Assembly (NCBI RefSeq): GCF_002858675.1 | Contig: NZ_PJZF01000009.1 | Span: 117,323-181,322, forward strand | Source: Chimaeribacter californicus | GTDB lineage: Bacteria > Pseudomonadota > Gammaproteobacteria > Enterobacterales > Enterobacteriaceae | Direction: 5' to 3' | Length of the DNA stretch: 64,000 nt | Shown: positions 10,212 to 20,147 of the stretch, one piece after another | Numbering within the stretch: the first letter of the stretch is position 1 | How the letters are laid out: the number at the start of each line of letters is the position of its first letter | Notes under the pieces: model-generated | What the model saw: the letters and a program-made list of their open reading frames with translations, nothing else | Databases searched by the model: none | What the model was told of the DNA's origin: nothing | Translations under genes and position numbers: made by a program

Positions 10212-10948
10212 TAGAGCGAAACGCGGAAGCCGGGGTTAAGGAATGACTCACGCGGCGTATAGCTCAACGGCTGGCCCTGCCAGTCATGCACCTGCGCCCC
10301 GGCCGCCAGGGCCACCGCATGGCCGGCAGCGGTATCCCAGACGGAGGTCGGCCCGAAGCGCGGGTAAAGTTGCGCCCTGCCTTCCGCCACCAGGCAGAAT
10401 TTCAGTGACGACCCGACGGCCACGGTCTGGTGCTCACCCAGTTGCGCTAAGTAGTCCTGCAACTCCTGGCTGCCGTGCGAACGGCTGACCACCACCAGCG
10501 GCGGGCGCGCATCCTGCACCGCGATCTGCTCCCGGCGGCCGCCCTCTTCTTTCCAGGCTTTGCCCTCCGCCGCGGAGTACATCACGCCGGTGACCGGCAC
10601 ATAGACCACACCCATCACCGGTGCGCCATTTTCAATCAGCGCAATGTTAACGGTGAAATCGCCGTTACGTTTGATGAACTCTTTAGTACCGTCCAGCGGG
10701 TCCACCAGCCAGTAACGGGTCCAGTTCCGGCGCACGTCCCAGGCCGGCGGATCCTCTTCTGACAGCAGCGGAATATCGGGCGACAGCAGCGCCAGACCGT
10801 CCTTAATCACCTGATGCGCCGCCAGATCGGCTGCTGTTACCGGCGAGTCATCTTTCTTGGTCTCAACATCAAGGGGTTTGTGGCCGTCATAGACGTCCAT
10901 GATCGCCGCGCCCGCGTCCCGGGCCAGCTGACAAATTTTTTCCAGCAT
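10208..10948 (-). CDS. cysQ: 3'(2'),5'-bisphosphate nucleotidase CysQ
   Basis: Converts 3'-phosphoadenosine 5'-phosphate (PAP) to AMP, clearing the by-product of sulfate assimilation and of 4'-phosphopantetheine transfer. PAP also inhibits Orn, which is encoded elsewhere in this window. The 246-residue length equals E. coli CysQ. Inositol-monophosphatase-family metal motifs are present: EE at 64-65, DPLDGTKEF at 83-91, and WDTAAGHAV near residue 205. The gene is probably monocistronic and sits at the membrane periphery in E. coli. Confidence 0.96.
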   Translation of the reverse strand: MLEKICQLARDAGAAIMDVYDGHKPLDVETKKDDSPVTAADLAAHQVIKDGLALLSPDIPLLSEEDPPAWDVRRNWTRYWLVDPLDGTKEFIKRNGDFTVNIALIENGAPVMGVVYVPVTGVMYSAAEGKAWKEEGGRREQIAVQDARPPLVVVSRSHGSQELQDYLAQLGEHQTVAVGSSLKFCLVAEGRAQLYPRFGPTSVWDTAAGHAVALAAGAQVHDWQGQPLSYTPRESFLNPGFRVSLY

Positions 10949-11182
10949 CCTCTACCTCTGCAATTTTGAACCTTATTAAGCAGACTAGTTATTTTTCCCC
11001 TGAAGATCTATAGCCGACCCTGATGGATGGCGCGCCCTTTCCATAACAGGCCCGCCAGACGTGATTTCCTGCGCAGTTTTAAGGGGTTAAATTCGCCATA
11101 CTTCACAGTTATTTGCGTTATCTGGTCATAGTTACACGCTATTCTGCGAGTGCTGCCTGATAATTACCCAAGGAGAACGATC

Positions 11183-13132
11183 ATGAGGAAACGGTATTTT
11201 GCCCTGACATTACTGGCTGCTGCGGTCAGTACGCATGCTGCCACGGTAGATCTGCGCATCATGGAAACCAGCGATCTGCACAGCAATATGATGGATTTTG
11301 ACTACTACAAGGATACGCCGACCGACAAATTTGGCCTGGTGCGCACCGCCACCCTGATTGCGCAGGCACGCCAACAGGCGACCAACAGCGTGCTGGTGGA
11401 CAACGGTGACCTGATTCAGGGCAGCCCGCTGGGGGATTACATGGCGGCAAAGGGGCTGAAAGCCGGTGAGGTTCACCCGGTCTATCTGGCGATGAATACA
11501 CTGGGCTATTCGGTGGGCAACATCGGCAACCATGAGTTTAACTATGGGCTGGACTACCTCAAGCGGGCGCTGGCCGGGGCAAAATTCCCTTACGTGAACG
11601 CCAACCTGATCGATGCGGCGACCGGCAAACCGCTGCTGACCCCTTATCTGATTGAGAAAAAAGAGGTCAAAGACCACGACGGCAACCCCCATACGTTGAA
11701 TATCGGCTATATCGGCTTTGTGCCGCCGCAAGTGATGGTCTGGGATAAGGCTAATCTGCAGGGCAAGGTCACGGTGGATGACATCACTGAAACGGCGAAA
11801 AAGTGGGTGCCGGAAATGCGTAAAGCCGGCGCGGATATTGTGGTCGCCATCCCGCACTCCGGGTTATCCGGTGAGCCTTACAAAACGCTGGCGGAGAATT
11901 CGGTGTACTACCTCAGCCAGGTGCCGGGCATCGACGCCATTATGTTTGGCCATGCGCACGCCGTATTCCCCAGCAACGATTTTGCCGCAATTAAAGGGGC
12001 AGATATCAAACAGGGAACGCTGAACGGTATTCCGGCGGTGATGCCCGGCCAGTGGGGCGATCATCTCGGCATTGTCGATCTGCAACTGAATAACGAGCAG
12101 GGAAAATGGCAGGTGGTACAGGGCCGCGCTGAAGCACGGCCGATCTTTGATAAAGCCGCGAAAAAATCCCTGGCTGCCGAAGATGCCGGGCTGGTCAGCA
12201 TCCTGAGTGACGCACACAAAGGCACGCGGGCGTTTGTCAGTAAACCGGTGGGCAAAGCCAGTGACAGCATGTACAGCTATCTGGCACTGGTGCAGGACGA
12301 CCCGACCGTGCAGATTGTGAATAATGCGCAGGCAGCCTATACCCGCCACTTTATTCAGGGCGACCCGGATCTGGCGGATCTGCCGGTGCTCTCCGCCGCT
12401 GCGCCGTTTAAAGCCGGGGGCCGGAAAAACGATCCGGCCAGTTATGTGGAAGTGGAGAAAGGTGAACTGACCTTCCGCAATGCCGCCGATCTCTATCTCT
12501 ACCCCAATACGCTGGTGGTGCTGAAAGTCACCGGCAAAGAGGTGAAAGAGTGGCTGGAGTGCTCCGCCGGGCAATTTAACCGGATCGATCCGCACAGCAG
12601 CCAGCCGCAACCGCTGATTAACTGGGACGGGTTCCGCACCTACAACTTTGATGTGATTGATGGCGTGAACTACCAGATCGACGTCACCCAGCCGGCGCGA
12701 TATGACGGCGAGTGCACGCTGATCAATGGCGACGCCAGCCGCATCCGCAATCTTACCTATCAGGGGAAGCCGGTCGACCCGAAAGCGACCTTCCTGGTCG
12801 CCACCAACAATTATCGCGCCTATGGCGGTAAATTTGCCGGTACCGGTGATTCACATATCGCCTTTGCGTCTCCTGATGAGAACCGCGCGGTACTGGCCGC
12901 CTATATCAGCGCAGAAACCCGTGAGCATGGCGAGGTAAAACCCCAGGCCGACAATAACTGGCAACTGGCGCCGATCGCGGGCGCCCAGCCGCTGGATATC
13001 CGCTTTGAAACCTCACCCAGCGCCAAAGCCGCCGCATTTATCCAGCAAAAAGCCCGTTATCCGATGGTGTTGAAAGGCCAGGATGAGACAGGTTTTGCGC
13101 TGTACAGCCTCGATCTCCGCCCACAGCAATAA
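11183..13132 (+). CDS. cpdB: 2',3'-cyclic-nucleotide 2'-phosphodiesterase / 3'-nucleotidase
   Basis: Periplasmic enzyme that opens 2',3'-cyclic nucleotides and then removes the 3'-phosphate, salvaging RNA breakdown products. The start at 11183 gives 649 residues, with AGGAGAACG as ribosome-binding site; an in-frame start 33 bases upstream lacks one. A signal peptide (residues 1-19, ...THA|AT) precedes a calcineurin-like metallophosphatase domain. That domain has SDLHS (30-34), DNGD (73-76), GNHE (115-118) and a later FGHAHAVFP metal motif. A C-terminal 5'-nucleotidase domain follows. The gene is monocistronic with its own terminator. Confidence 0.97.
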   Translation: MRKRYFALTLLAAAVSTHAATVDLRIMETSDLHSNMMDFDYYKDTPTDKFGLVRTATLIAQARQQATNSVLVDNGDLIQGSPLGDYMAAKGLKAGEVHPVYLAMNTLGYSVGNIGNHEFNYGLDYLKRALAGAKFPYVNANLIDAATGKPLLTPYLIEKKEVKDHDGNPHTLNIGYIGFVPPQVMVWDKANLQGKVTVDDITETAKKWVPEMRKAGADIVVAIPHSGLSGEPYKTLAENSVYYLSQVPGIDAIMFGHAHAVFPSNDFAAIKGADIKQGTLNGIPAVMPGQWGDHLGIVDLQLNNEQGKWQVVQGRAEARPIFDKAAKKSLAAEDAGLVSILSDAHKGTRAFVSKPVGKASDSMYSYLALVQDDPTVQIVNNAQAAYTRHFIQGDPDLADLPVLSAAAPFKAGGRKNDPASYVEVEKGELTFRNAADLYLYPNTLVVLKVTGKEVKEWLECSAGQFNRIDPHSSQPQPLINWDGFRTYNFDVIDGVNYQIDVTQPARYDGECTLINGDASRIRNLTYQGKPVDPKATFLVATNNYRAYGGKFAGTGDSHIAFASPDENRAVLAAYISAETREHGEVKPQADNNWQLAPIAGAQPLDIRFETSPSAKAAAFIQQKARYPMVLKGQDETGFALYSLDLRPQQ

Positions 13133-13151
13133 TTCAGACCTGACAGTCCAA

Positions 13152-13195
13152 TAAAAAAGGCAGGGCCGGGAAACCGGCTCTGCCTTTTTATTTAT
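13152..13195 (+). terminator. cpdB terminator
   Basis: A long stem (AGGCAGGGCCGG / CCGGCTCTGCCT, with one G-T pair) is followed by TTTTTA and preceded by an A-run, so it may also act on the fklB strand if read-through occurs. Confidence 0.85.
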
Positions 13196-13197
13196 TT

Positions 13198-13229
13198 ATG
13201 AAGTACAACACACATGAAGTACAGCACAC
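13198..13229. repeat. Short 16-bp tandem duplication
   Basis: ATGAAGTACAACACAC at 13198-13213 is repeated with one change (A to G at position 11) at 13214-13229, followed by a partial third ATGAA. It lies between the cpdB terminator and the fklB stop codon. Confidence 0.8.
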
Positions 13230-13246
13230 ATGAAACGGGAAAGGGA

Positions 13247-13867
13247 TTACAGAATTTCCAGCAGCTCAACGTCAAAGATCAACGCGCTGTATGGCGGAAT
13301 TGACGCACCGGCACCGCGCTCACCATAAGCCAGGTTATGCGGGATATAGAGCTGCCATTTGGAACCGACCGGCATCAGGGTCAGGGCTTCGATCCAGCCT
13401 GGGATCACGCCGCTGACCGGGAATTCCGCCGGCTGGCCGCGCTCTACGGAGCTGTCAAACACGTCGCCATTAATAAGGCGCCCGGTGTAGTGCACGCGCA
13501 CATGGTCCTGGCGGCCTGGGATCGGGCCGTCGCCCTGCTGCATGACGGTGAATTGCAGGCCGGATTCGGTGCGGGTTACGTCATCACGTTCCGCATTTTT
13601 TTCGAGGAACGCCTGCCCCTCAACGGCCATGGCCTGCTGCTGTTCGCGGCGCACGGCGTCTGCACGCTCATGCACTTCGCGCAGGGCACGGTGCAGGACG
13701 TCAACAGGAACCGCCGGTGCGTTCCCTTCGAGCGCATCGCGCAAACCTGCGGCCAGTGCTTCCGGCAGCAATCCTTCCAGGCCGGACTCCTGCAATTGCT
13801 GGCCAACCTGTAAACCGATGCCGTAACTGGCCTGCGCTTCCACGCTGTCATAAGAAGGGGTTGTCAT
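13247..13867 (-). CDS. fklB: FKBP-type peptidyl-prolyl isomerase FklB (FKBP22)
   Basis: Accelerates cis-trans isomerisation of proline peptide bonds. The 206-residue protein has the two-part FKBP22 layout: an N-terminal helical dimerisation domain (about 1-95) and a C-terminal FKBP catalytic domain (about 100-206). The catalytic domain has [18 protein letters not shown] and the aromatic/hydrophobic pocket residues in VIPGWIEAL and YGERGAG. There is no signal peptide, so it is cytoplasmic. It appears monocistronic and divergent from opgA. Confidence 0.96.
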   Translation of the reverse strand: MTTPSYDSVEAQASYGIGLQVGQQLQESGLEGLLPEALAAGLRDALEGNAPAVPVDVLHRALREVHERADAVRREQQQAMAVEGQAFLEKNAERDDVTRTESGLQFTVMQQGDGPIPGRQDHVRVHYTGRLINGDVFDSSVERGQPAEFPVSGVIPGWIEALTLMPVGSKWQLYIPHNLAYGERGAGASIPPYSALIFDVELLEIL

Positions 13868-14158
13868 GCATTTTCCTTAAATCGATAAAAAGTCGAAGGC
13901 AGAGCATAACAGCGCAACAGTTTGCGGTAAAATCTTGCGTCAGGGAGGATGACATTTGGTGCCGAAACAGAAACAATACCGCCCCGGGAAATACCTGATT
14001 TACCAATCCGCTTAGTTCCCTGCTGTCTCTTTCTGCCTCAAGCAGTTATCAGACTATACTCAACAGGTAATATTGGGCTGCATAATGTCGCCTCCCAATC
14101 ATTACGCCGGTATTTTTGTTTGCCCGCTGCGGCAAACCGCGTTGCAAGAGAGGTTGTC

Positions 14159-14833
14159 ATGGGCAGAATCGCGCCCAGGAGAAGGAAAACCACCCAGGTC
14201 AATTCATCCCTGCGAAACCTGTGGACCACGCTTATGTCAAAATGGCCGCATAGCGCCGAACATGAACATTCACCCGACGATCCGGCGCACCCGCCTGCCG
14301 CACGTACCCGGCTGAGCGCAGCCTGGTCAAAGACGGGCTGGTTAAATACCATCTGGCAATTTCCGGCACGCTTTCACTGGATGGACCCGCTGCCGCTGCC
14401 GCACCGCCGCGGCATCCTGTTGGCGGCACTGGTGGTGCTGCTGGCTATTCTGTGGCCCAACGCCTCGCCGCGCTACCCGATAGAACAACCGGTCAGCCAG
14501 GATACGCGGGATATTCCGTTACAGGCCAATTTGCAAGACGGTACGGCAACATCCGCCACGGCAGAGAACACCCAGGGCTGGCAGACGTACCACATCCAGC
14601 CCGGCCAGACGCTGGCCCAGCTGTTCCGCGACAATAATCTGATGGTCAATGATGTCTTTGCCATGGCGCAGGCAGAGGGAGAGGACAAGCCGCTCAGCAA
14701 CCTGCAGGCCGGCCAGCAGGTCAGAATACAGCGTAATACGCAGGGTGTGGTGACGGCGCTGGAGATTGAAACCAGCACGAACAGTGTGCGGTTTGTCCGG
14801 CAGCCGGATGGCAGCTATCGCCGCGCAGGGTAA
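14159..14833 (+). CDS. opgA: Cell envelope OapA/YtfB-family protein
   Basis: Single-span inner-membrane protein with a C-terminal OapA/LysM-like domain; E. coli YtfB (OapA) binds peptidoglycan glycan strands and influences cell division and cell shape. The start at 14159 gives 224 residues: AGAGAGG precedes it and the sequence opens with a basic MGRIAPRRRK. Upstream in-frame starts would add 70 unlikely residues. A cytoplasmic region of about 85 residues leads to one membrane helix (GILLAALVVLLAILWP), a variable linker, and the conserved TxAQLFRDN...LSNLQAGQ domain. The N-terminus is longer than that of E. coli YtfB. A TATACT (14055-14060) could be its -10 box. Confidence 0.85.
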   Translation: MGRIAPRRRKTTQVNSSLRNLWTTLMSKWPHSAEHEHSPDDPAHPPAARTRLSAAWSKTGWLNTIWQFPARFHWMDPLPLPHRRGILLAALVVLLAILWPNASPRYPIEQPVSQDTRDIPLQANLQDGTATSATAENTQGWQTYHIQPGQTLAQLFRDNNLMVNDVFAMAQAEGEDKPLSNLQAGQQVRIQRNTQGVVTALEIETSTNSVRFVRQPDGSYRRAG

Positions 14834-14875
14834 CGTTTCTTTTCCGTCACACCTTCTCTTTTCCTTTCCGCTAAA

Positions 14876-14905
14876 AAGCAAAACGCCGGCACAAGGCCGG
14901 CGTTT
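14876..14905 (-). terminator. Terminator of the rpsF-priB-rpsR-rplI operon
   Basis: On the minus strand a 9-bp stem (AACGCCGGC / GCCGGCGTT, loop CTTGT) is followed by TTGCTTTTT. It lies just past the rplI stop and before the opgA 3' end. Confidence 0.85.
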
Positions 14906-14925
14906 CACAAGCAGCGGAGTAAAAC

Positions 14926-15375
14926 TTACTCTGCTACTACAACGATGTTCAGCTGAGCGAACACATCGCTGTGTACCTGGAAGTGCACTTCGTGCTCACC
15001 CACAGTACGCAGGACGCCGTTCGGCAGGCGAACTTCGCTCTTAGCAACTTCAACACCAGCCGCAGTGACCGCATCAGCGATGTCACGGGTACCGATGGAA
15101 CCGAACAGTTTACCTTCGTCGCCAGATTTAGACGCGATGGTAACAGAGCCCAGCTCGTTGATTTTAGCAGCGCGCGCTTCAGCAGCAGACAGAACGTCAG
15201 CCAGTTTGGCTTCCAGTTCTGCACGGCGTGCTTCGAAGAACTCAACGTTTTTCTTGGTAGCCGGGACAGCTTTGCCCTGCGGTACCAGGAAGTTACGAGC
15301 GTAGCCCGCTTTCACGTTAACCTGGTCACCCAGGCTGCCGAGATTTGCTACTTTATCAAGCAGAATAACTTGCAT
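14926..15375 (-). CDS. rplI: 50S ribosomal protein bL9
   Basis: Large-subunit protein at the base of the L1 stalk that helps maintain reading frame. At 149 residues it has the full standard length: an N-terminal RNA-binding domain ([30 protein letters not shown]), a long connecting helix (about residues 41-75), and a C-terminal globular domain. It is last in the rpsF-priB-rpsR-rplI operon, 39 bases after rpsR, and is followed by a terminator. Confidence 0.99.
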   Translation of the reverse strand: MQVILLDKVANLGSLGDQVNVKAGYARNFLVPQGKAVPATKKNVEFFEARRAELEAKLADVLSAAEARAAKINELGSVTIASKSGDEGKLFGSIGTRDIADAVTAAGVEVAKSEVRLPNGVLRTVGEHEVHFQVHSDVFAQLNIVVVAE

Positions 15376-15414
15376 TACCTTATCCTCTCAAAGTCGTTAA
15401 TGGACAGTGGCCGA

Positions 15415-15961
<547 letters not shown>

Positions 15962-15969
15962 CACCGCAA

Positions 15970-16383
<414 letters not shown>

Positions 16384-16390
16384 TTATTCA

Positions 16391-16425
16391 GCCTCCTGTC
16401 CGGGTCAACCGCGGCCCATGGAGGC
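16391..16425 (-). ncRNA. S6:S18 ribosomal leader (autoregulatory mRNA element)
   Basis: On the minus strand a stem of GCCTCC (16425-16420) and GGAGGC (16396-16391) encloses GGGCCGCGG and GACCCGG. This matches the known bS6:bS18-binding leader, which mimics the 16S rRNA site and carries CCG bases essential for binding. Excess bS6:bS18 would repress translation of the operon. The fold was worked out by eye; the family assignment rests on its position 26 bases before rpsF and on these sequence features. Confidence 0.75.
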
Positions 16426-16463
16426 AAGGAACGTGTTTGTGTGCGGCTGAAAAATGACGCGCA

Positions 16464-16492
16464 ATTATAGGTGGGCGGGCAAGGAAACACAA
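16464..16492 (-). promoter_or_regulatory. rpsF operon promoter
   Basis: On the minus strand TTGTGT (16492-16487) and a perfect TATAAT (16469-16464) are spaced by 17 bases. The sequence after the -10 box (TGCGCG) is GC-rich, as is common in growth-rate-controlled ribosomal promoters. Confidence 0.8.
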
Positions 16493-16582
16493 GGTATGAA
16501 TCGCAGGAAATCCACATTTGCCGGGCGCGGCCAAAACATCATAAAAATTGCACGGTAAACCGCGTTAACAGAGTTCAGCCCC

Positions 16583-16603
16583 AAAAAAAAGCGGCAAAAG
16601 CCG
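16583..16603 (-). terminator. Candidate minus-strand terminator upstream of the rpsF promoter
   Basis: Minus-strand reading gives CGGC-TTTT-GCCG followed by C and eight T residues. The stem is only 4 bp, so efficiency is doubtful. It would stop transcripts coming from yjfP before they enter the ribosomal operon. Confidence 0.4.
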
Positions 16604-16827
16604 TAATTTTGCTCAATTTTATTGAACGTATCGTTCAATAAAAGCCGGTTTATTACCCGGAAGGGTTGATTAGAATAGCGTCAGAGAATCAGTAATAGGC
16701 GGCAACGGAAGTGACTTGCTTTCCAAGCAAGCGATGCCTGAACGCAGTACACCTATGCTGGCAGTAAAAATGCAGTACCAGGGAATAACCCAATAAAAAG
16801 AATATGTGCGTTAACGCCTGCTTACCG
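16604..16827. other. Unexplained intergenic block between rpsF and yjfP
   Basis: No recognisable gene. The block holds a 27-bp perfect palindrome (16617-16643: arms TTTTATTGAACG and CGTTCAATAAAA around TAT), a possible -10 box TAGAAT (16671-16676), and a 7-bp hairpin CTTGCTT-TCC-AAGCAAG (about 16715-16731). A 20-codon ATG ORF (16734-16796) follows, and an orphan plus-strand terminator lies just beyond. A small transcript of roughly 170 bases on the plus strand is a reasonable hypothesis, not a demonstrated gene. Confidence 0.45.
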
Positions 16828-16849
16828 GCCCCCGTTATGGGGGCTTTTT
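16828..16849 (+). terminator. Orphan plus-strand intrinsic terminator
   Basis: GCCCCC (16828-16833), loop GTTAT, GGGGGC (16839-16844), then TTTTT. The T-run is only on the plus strand, yet no annotated plus-strand gene lies upstream, because rpsF and yjfP are both on the minus strand. It points to an unannotated plus-strand transcript. Confidence 0.7.
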
Positions 16850-16861
16850 CATGCGTGTTGT

Positions 16862-17614
16862 TCAGCCGAGATGCCGGGTAAAGAACGCCACGCAGGCTTG
16901 CAGTGCTGCCGGGGTAATTTTGTGCCCGATCTGCGGTTCCGTGAGATAAGTCAGCTGTTCTGCCCGCCCTGCCTGCCGCAATGCCTGCTCAAGGCGCGCG
17001 CTTTCGTCCGCAGGCACCAGATCATCTGCCTCACCATGCCAGAGCAGCAGCGGCCGGTTGCCCAGCCTTTCCGGCGCCGCGCTCATATCATACTCATCCA
17101 GAAAGGCGAGCCGTTGTGCCAGCGCCTCACCCTCCAGCGGCCGGCCCGCCTGTTGCGGCACAAATAACCGGCGTGACAACGAATGAAAGTACGCGGAGCC
17201 CATAAAGCTGGCCGCCACATCAACCCAGGGATAACGCCCCAGCGCGCCTAATGTGGTCATGCCGCCCATTGACGCCCCGCCAACGGCCACTTTCCCCTCA
17301 ATCAGCAGGCCACGTTGTTGATAAGCCAATTTAAAGCCCGGCAGCTCATCGAGATTGCTGCGTAAAATTTCCCAGAACTGCGACAACCGCTCATCCGCAT
17401 TGCCGTTGTAGCGGGCACCATGCATTGCCGCATCCGGCATAATCACCCGGAAACCCGCCTGAGCCAGCGCGTAACCAAAGTAGGCATATACCTCTTTAGA
17501 AGAGGTAAAACCGTGATAGAAGAAGATTGTCGGTAAGGCGTGCCCCTGCTTACCGGCCGGTGCCGCATGGATGACCTCAATGCCGTTTACTATTTCCTCA
17601 AACATTTCAATCAT
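16862..17614 (-). CDS. yjfP: Alpha/beta-hydrolase esterase YjfP
   Basis: 250-residue cytoplasmic alpha/beta-fold hydrolase, colinear with E. coli YjfP, which has carboxylesterase activity on short acyl esters. The oxyanion segment YHGFTSS is at 33-39, the nucleophile elbow GGASMGG at 112-118 (Ser115), the acid region is in WHGEADDLVPAD near 193-204, and the catalytic His is in the C-terminal IGHKITP. GGAGAAAAG is the ribosome-binding site. Physiological substrate unknown. In E. coli the gene also neighbours yjfN and bsmA; here a chemoreceptor gene lies between. Confidence 0.92.
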   Translation of the reverse strand: MIEMFEEIVNGIEVIHAAPAGKQGHALPTIFFYHGFTSSKEVYAYFGYALAQAGFRVIMPDAAMHGARYNGNADERLSQFWEILRSNLDELPGFKLAYQQRGLLIEGKVAVGGASMGGMTTLGALGRYPWVDVAASFMGSAYFHSLSRRLFVPQQAGRPLEGEALAQRLAFLDEYDMSAAPERLGNRPLLLWHGEADDLVPADESARLEQALRQAGRAEQLTYLTEPQIGHKITPAALQACVAFFTRHLG

Positions 17615-17678
17615 GCTGCTTTTCTCCTGTTAATCACGGCGTTTACGCTTTTTAATCCATAGCTTAAATATAATTTCC

Positions 17679-17692
17679 ATGATCTAAATCAA
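17679..17692. promoter_or_regulatory. FNR-like site between yjfP and the chemoreceptor gene
   Basis: ATGAT-CTAA-ATCAA matches the FNR consensus TTGAT-N4-ATCAA at nine of ten defined positions. It lies in the divergent intergenic region, so it could act on either gene. No strong -10 box is found at the classical distance, which keeps confidence low. Confidence 0.4.
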
Positions 17693-17781
17693 ATAAAATA
17701 CCTTTTTACACTTTTTGCCTAAATTTTCTTCTGCATCTGCCGTTATTGCCATCACCTTTTCTAACCCATGAGATGATAATA

Positions 17782-19704
17782 ATGACGGGATTTTCTTTCC
17801 GCCAATGGGGCCTGGGCGTCAAGCTCTCAGTGCTGGCCTCGCTTACCGTTGCTGCCTTGTTCCTGCTGTTTACCCTGTCGCTGACCCGTACCGCCGGTGA
17901 GCAGATGAGAGCCTTGACGCTGGAAGACATGAACAACCAGGTGCAGGGCGTTGAAGACATGATCACCATGTACGATTCCAGCCTGAAAGCGGAAGTCAGC
18001 AGCTATACCCAACTGTTTACCAGCTTTATGCCCCCGGCGTTCAGCCTGCAAACCACCGGCAGCCAGACTGTGCTGAAAGCCGGTGACAGCATCCTCAATG
18101 ACAATACCGCCATTCCTGATGATTTCCTCGCCCGTACCGGCGCGATCTCAACGATGTTTATGCGCCAGGGCGATGACTTTATCCGTATCACGACCTCACT
18201 GAAAAAAGAGGATGGGTCACGCGCCATCGGCACTAAACTCGATCGCCAGAGCGCGGCCTACCGTGCCGTGATGGCCGGCAACGTCTATAAAGGCCTGGCC
18301 ACGCTGTTTGGCAAAAAATTCATTACCCAATACCAGCCGGTAAAAGATCAGGCCGGCAAAATCATCGGCATCGCCTTTGTGGGCGTAGACATCACCCCAC
18401 AATTTAACGAGATGCGCCGTACCATCCTGAGCAAGAAAATAGGCCAGAACGGCTACTTCTTTGTACTGGATGCCGGTCAGGGCAGCAGCCGGGGTAACTA
18501 TCTGTTCCACCCACGGGCCGAAGGACAAGCGCCGGGCTGGGATGCCGGGGTACTGGAGCAGGTGCTGAGCACGCCGCAAGGCACGCTGGAGTATCAGGAC
18601 AGCAGCCTGCCGGCAGGCAGCGGCACCCAGATAACCGTCTATAAAGCGCTGCCGGCCTGGGGCTGGGTGCTCGCCGGCACGGCGGATGAAGATGAGATCA
18701 TGGCGCAGATCACCCACAGCCGGAACCTGTTCCTGGGCATTGGCGTGGTGCTGGTGGCACTGTTTGCGCTGCTGTTTATGCTGGTGACCCGCAACTGGCT
18801 GAGCCGCCCACTGGAAGAGGTGGTGAAAGTCGCTGAACAGTATGCGGCGGGCAATCTGAGTGCCAGCCTGAGCACCACCCGGCAGGACGAAGTAGGCCGG
18901 ATGATGACCGCAATGGACGGTATCGGCCGTGGCCTGGCCCGGATTGTGTTGCAGGTGCGTGAAGCCGCAGTGGAGATCAACCACAGCACCGCGTCCCTGG
19001 CCGCAGACAGTGAAAACATCACCGGCCAGATCTCCCGTCAGGCCAGCAGCCTGGAGGAGACCTCTGCCAGCATGGAGCAACTGACCGCCACCGTGCAGCA
19101 GAATGCGGACAACGTCTCGGAAGCGATGAAACTGGTACGCCAGACGGAAACCGCCGCCCAGAGCGGTGGCGACGCCGTGACCTCTGCCGTCTCGACCATG
19201 AGTGACATCAAGACCGCTTCCCAGCGTATTGCTGATATCACCAGCGTGATTGAGTCCATCGCCTTCCAGACCAACATCCTGGCGCTGAATGCGGCGGTTG
19301 AAGCGGCCCGGGCCGGTGAACATGGTAAAGGCTTTGCAGTTGTTGCTGCGGAAGTCCGCGCGCTGGCGCAACGCAGCGCCAAATCGGTGAAAGAGATCGA
19401 AACGCTGATTGCCGAATCTCTGGACAAAGTGGAACAGGGTAATCGCATCTCGGTTCAGACCCATGAGGCGATGAATGACATCCTCAGCCGGGTGCAGCAG
19501 GTGCGGATGATCGTCAGTGACATCGACGTGGCCTCGCATGAGCAATCTGCCGGGATTGGTCAGGTCAACATTGCCATTGTTCAGATTGGGCAGGCAACCC
19601 AGGAGAACGCCACGCTGGTCAGCAGCTCTGAAGAGACCGCGGCAGCGCTGAACCAGAAAGGGCAACACCTGAAAAAGCTGGTCAGCATGTTCCAGCTTGA
19701 TTAA
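17782..19704 (+). CDS. Methyl-accepting chemotaxis protein with a periplasmic Cache sensor domain
   Basis: Transmembrane chemoreceptor that senses a small molecule in the periplasm and signals through CheW/CheA to the flagellar motor. With the ATG at 17782 it has 640 residues. Membrane helix 1 is at 14-34, the periplasmic sensor at about 38-312, helix 2 at 316-336, HAMP at 337-390, and the cytoplasmic signalling coiled coil at 391-640. The invariant hairpin tip ([22 protein letters not shown]) is at 491-512. Sensor blocks such as [19 protein letters not shown] and [15 protein letters not shown] are typical of Cache_3-Cache_2 domains. The C-terminus ends ...SMFQLD, without the NWETF-like CheR/CheB tether. 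Ligand unknown. A TTG at 17746 would add 12 residues but lacks a ribosome-binding site. Confidence 0.92.
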   Translation: MTGFSFRQWGLGVKLSVLASLTVAALFLLFTLSLTRTAGEQMRALTLEDMNNQVQGVEDMITMYDSSLKAEVSSYTQLFTSFMPPAFSLQTTGSQTVLKAGDSILNDNTAIPDDFLARTGAISTMFMRQGDDFIRITTSLKKEDGSRAIGTKLDRQSAAYRAVMAGNVYKGLATLFGKKFITQYQPVKDQAGKIIGIAFVGVDITPQFNEMRRTILSKKIGQNGYFFVLDAGQGSSRGNYLFHPRAEGQAPGWDAGVLEQVLSTPQGTLEYQDSSLPAGSGTQITVYKALPAWGWVLAGTADEDEIMAQITHSRNLFLGIGVVLVALFALLFMLVTRNWLSRPLEEVVKVAEQYAAGNLSASLSTTRQDEVGRMMTAMDGIGRGLARIVLQVREAAVEINHSTASLAADSENITGQISRQASSLEETSASMEQLTATVQQNADNVSEAMKLVRQTETAAQSGGDAVTSAVSTMSDIKTASQRIADITSVIESIAFQTNILALNAAVEAARAGEHGKGFAVVAAEVRALAQRSAKSVKEIETLIAESLDKVEQGNRISVQTHEAMNDILSRVQQVRMIVSDIDVASHEQSAGIGQVNIAIVQIGQATQENATLVSSSEETAAALNQKGQHLKKLVSMFQLD

Positions 19705-19773
19705 AAAAGAACCACACCTCCCCACCCGGCGATCCGCGCTACACTAAAGGCTGATGCTGTGAGGAGAAAAGAG

Positions 19774-20082
19774 ATGACATTTTCGCGTTTACTGACCGGA
19801 GCTTTACTGGCAGGAGTACTCAGCAGTTGCAGTACCTTCCAGGATACGCCCAAGCCGGCGCCCCCGGTGACCGCAGGCGCGCAGGAAGTCACGCGTGCTC
19901 AGGTGGGTTCTCTGCAAAAAATGGGCACTATCTCGGTGACGGAGCGCGGCAGCCCGATGGATGCTGCCAGGGCGTTGCAGAAAAAAGCGGATGCCAGTGG
20001 TGCCCACTACTATCTGGTGCTGATGAACGATGAAACCATTATTCCCGGCACCTGGTACTCGCAGGCCATTCTCTATCGCTGA
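19774..20082 (+). CDS. bsmA: Biofilm peroxide-resistance lipoprotein BsmA (YhcN/DUF1471 family)
   Basis: Small envelope lipoprotein of the YhcN family. In E. coli BsmA (YjfO) supports biofilm stress tolerance, including peroxide resistance. The start at 19774 (102 residues) follows a strong GAGGAGAAAAG. The signal peptide ends in a lipobox with Cys19 (LSSCS), so it should be lipid-anchored. The YhcN domain spans about 45-102 and ends in the typical WYSQAILYR strand. It lies 69 bases after the chemoreceptor gene and 65 bases before yjfN, so co-transcription with either is possible. Confidence 0.9.
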   Translation: MTFSRLLTGALLAGVLSSCSTFQDTPKPAPPVTAGAQEVTRAQVGSLQKMGTISVTERGSPMDAARALQKKADASGAHYYLVLMNDETIIPGTWYSQAILYR

Positions 20083-20147
20083 CCGGCTGATCTGCCCCGG
20101 CTGACAACGCAGTCCGCCGGTGTCATCAGAGGATGAGGAGGTGAACT

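Noticed and set aside
18217..19725. 502-codon open frame on the minus strand inside the chemoreceptor gene
   Set aside because: It is a mirror frame of a GC-rich coding gene with no ribosome-binding site or recognisable family, while the plus frame carries a complete, conserved receptor.
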